Shown one piece after another: positions 7,564-8,918 of a stretch of 8,918 nt of DNA (position 1 is the stretch's first letter; every line of letters starts with the position of its first letter). The notes below the pieces were generated by a model. The model had not been told where the DNA came from. It did no database searches and worked only from the letters and a program-made list of their open reading frames with translations. The position numbers and the translations under genes were made by a program. The stretch is from Gammaproteobacteria bacterium. GTDB taxonomy: Bacteria > Pseudomonadota > Gammaproteobacteria > GCA-001735895. The stretch spans positions 1 through 8,918 of the forward strand of contig QNFD01000094.1 in NCBI GenBank assembly GCA_003645435.1, in the 5' to 3' direction.

Positions 7564-7893
7564 ATGAGTTTTTTTATTAATGACGCTCTCGCACAGGGCG
7601 CTGGTGAATCATCCGGATTTGATATTGCCGCAATTCTGCCACTTATCCTTATGTTTGGTATTTTCTATTTTTTGCTGATTAGACCCCAGCAGAAAAAGGC
7701 CAAGGAACATAAAAACCTGGTCGCGGCCCTCACAAAAGGTGACGAAATAATTACCAATGGTGGATTATTGGCGAAGGTTACCAACGTCGGAGACAATTTT
7801 CTCACCTGTGAAATCGCCGATAAGGTTGAAGTTAAAATTCAAAGTCATGCGGTTAGCACAGTTCTGCCCAAAGGCACGATCAAGAGTCTGTAA
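7564..7893 (+). CDS. yajC: Sec translocon accessory subunit YajC
   Basis: This is a small inner-membrane protein that joins SecD and SecF as an accessory complex of the SecYEG translocon. It has 109 residues (E. coli 110). A short N-terminal part (MSFFINDALAQ) precedes one membrane helix (about residues 21-39, IAAILPLILMFGIFYFLLI). The invariant RPQQKK follows at 40-45, which by the positive-inside rule is cytoplasmic. The soluble part has GDEIITNGGLLAKV and ends in a strand with LPKGTIKSL. ATG 7564 has AAAGG 9 nt upstream. The secD start lies 6 nt after the stop, so the two genes share a transcript. Its loss is tolerated in E. coli. Confidence 0.97.
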   Translation: MSFFINDALAQGAGESSGFDIAAILPLILMFGIFYFLLIRPQQKKAKEHKNLVAALTKGDEIITNGGLLAKVTNVGDNFLTCEIADKVEVKIQSHAVSTVLPKGTIKSL

Positions 7894-7899
7894 ACCCTT

Positions 7900-8918
7900 A
7901 TGGTTAATCAATACGCTCCATGGAAGTATGTTCTTCTCTGCCTGGTAGTGCTGCTTGGCATGCTGTATGCGACACCTAATTTATACGGGGAAGATCCAGC
8001 GATACAAATTTCGCACCGGGTAAACCTGATGGATGAAGAACAGCTCACCTATGTCAACGATTTGTTGAAGAGAGAGGGTGTCGAATATCGTTCCATCGAT
8101 CTCGAAACTGGTTTTATCCTGATTCGTTTAGACTCGGAAGAGCAGCAACTCAAGGCGGCGACACAAATTCAGGAGATATTAAGCAAGGCCGATAAGCGAT
8201 ACGGTGTCGCATTGAATCTTGCACCGGCCACGCCAGAATGGCTATCTGACCTCAATGCATTACCGATGTATCTTGGACTGGACCTGCGTGGTGGTGTTCA
8301 CTTCCTCATGGAAGTCGACATCGAAGCGGCCATCGAAAAATCACTCGAGCGCCTGTCTGGTGAATTACGCACCTTCTTACGGGGCGAGAAAATTCGTTAT
8401 AAATCTGTTCAGATCGGCAAGCAAAAAGTCAGCGTTCGGTTCAGCTCTGAGGCCGCGCGCAATGAGGCAAGGTTGATACTGGAAGATGAGTATCGTGATT
8501 ATCTTTTTAACGATAGTAATAATGATAAAAACTGGTTCGTTGAAATGAGTTTCAGTGCGACCGCGCTGCTTGCCGAAAAGAAATCTGCAATCGAACAAAA
8601 TATTTCAACATTGAGAAATCGTGTTAACGAACTCGGGGTTGCGGAACCGGTGATCCAGCGTCAGGGCGATGATCGGGTAGTGGTCCAGTTACCCGGTGTA
8701 CAGGATACCGTACGCGCCAAGGAAATTCTCGGCGCTACCGCCACACTCGAATTTCGTCTTGTGCACGGCAGCTATACCGACTGGAGTGCGGCCGCGGCAT
8801 CGGGCAGGGCGCCCATAGGTACGAAACTATATCAACGCAGCGACGCTAGTCCGGTTCTTTTGAAACGAGGTGTAATCGTCACCGGCGATCAGATAGTCAA
8901 CGCTGCTTCCGGTATAGA
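7900..8918 (+). CDS. secD: Protein translocase subunit SecD, N-terminal part
   Basis: The frame is open from ATG 7900 to the window end without a stop, giving 339 complete codons of a protein usually about 615 residues long. SecD with SecF uses the proton gradient to help pull proteins through SecYEG on the periplasmic side. The start MVNQYAPWKYVLL and first membrane helix (about residues 8-24) match E. coli SecD (MNRYPLWKYVML). Next come YATPNLYGEDPAIQIS, ALNLAPATPEW, the signature LGLDLRGGVHFLMEVD (from residue 125), LRNRVNELGVAEPVIQRQG, and AKEILGATATLEFRLV of the periplasmic P1 domain. The window stops in VIVTGDQIV, before the C-terminal membrane helices. No Shine-Dalgarno sequence is present in the 6-nt gap after yajC, so initiation probably depends on yajC translation. 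secF is expected next. Confidence 0.97.
   Translation, partial: MVNQYAPWKYVLLCLVVLLGMLYATPNLYGEDPAIQISHRVNLMDEEQLTYVNDLLKREGVEYRSIDLETGFILIRLDSEEQQLKAATQIQEILSKADKRYGVALNLAPATPEWLSDLNALPMYLGLDLRGGVHFLMEVDIEAAIEKSLERLSGELRTFLRGEKIRYKSVQIGKQKVSVRFSSEAARNEARLILEDEYRDYLFNDSNNDKNWFVEMSFSATALLAEKKSAIEQNISTLRNRVNELGVAEPVIQRQGDDRVVVQLPGVQDTVRAKEILGATATLEFRLVHGSYTDWSAAAASGRAPIGTKLYQRSDASPVLLKRGVIVTGDQIVNAASGI

Overview
The window looks like a chromosomal segment of a gammaproteobacterium. The reasons are the queA-tgt-yajC-secD gene order, the close resemblance of Tgt, QueA and SecD to enterobacterial proteins, and a DUF6502/DUF5666 gene pair of a kind common in environmental gammaproteobacteria. Base composition is balanced and even. 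No transposase, integrase, phage gene or CRISPR array is visible. The species cannot be named from this sequence.

Left part (1-1832, + strand): the 3' end of a DUF6502-like gene is followed, with overlap, by a gene for a secreted protein built from about six DUF5666 beta-rich units. The 5' end of the second gene is damaged. A perfect 14-bp tandem duplication lies in the signal-peptide codons and shifts the frame, and the expected lipobox cysteine is phenylalanine. Positions 1833-2150 are intergenic and end in a plausible promoter for a small acidic hypothetical protein (2151-2402). That gene converges on a minus-strand FAD oxidoreductase of the L-2-hydroxyglutarate dehydrogenase family (2424-3527).

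Middle part (3528-5269): 415 bp without a gene is followed by a minus-strand orphan type IV prepilin-like gene (3943-4614). Upstream of it on the same strand lies the most notable object in the window: a tRNA-Leu(CAA) gene (4823-5133) split by a 224-nt group I intron. The intron shows a U-G pair at the 5' splice site, P1, P10, P3, P4, P6a, P7, P7.1, P7.2, P8, P9 and a terminal G. A strong terminator follows the tRNA. Just before the prepilin gene lies a stretch resembling the 5' half of another tRNA.

Right part (5270-8918, + strand): queA and tgt overlap (TAATG) and encode two enzymes of queuosine tRNA modification. A separate promoter precedes yajC and secD, which encode accessory subunits of the Sec translocon; secD runs off the end. 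The queA and yajC promoters share the block ATACGCGCC, a GC-rich discriminator of the kind seen in growth-rate-controlled promoters. The tRNA-Leu and queA promoters diverge from one 136-bp spacer.
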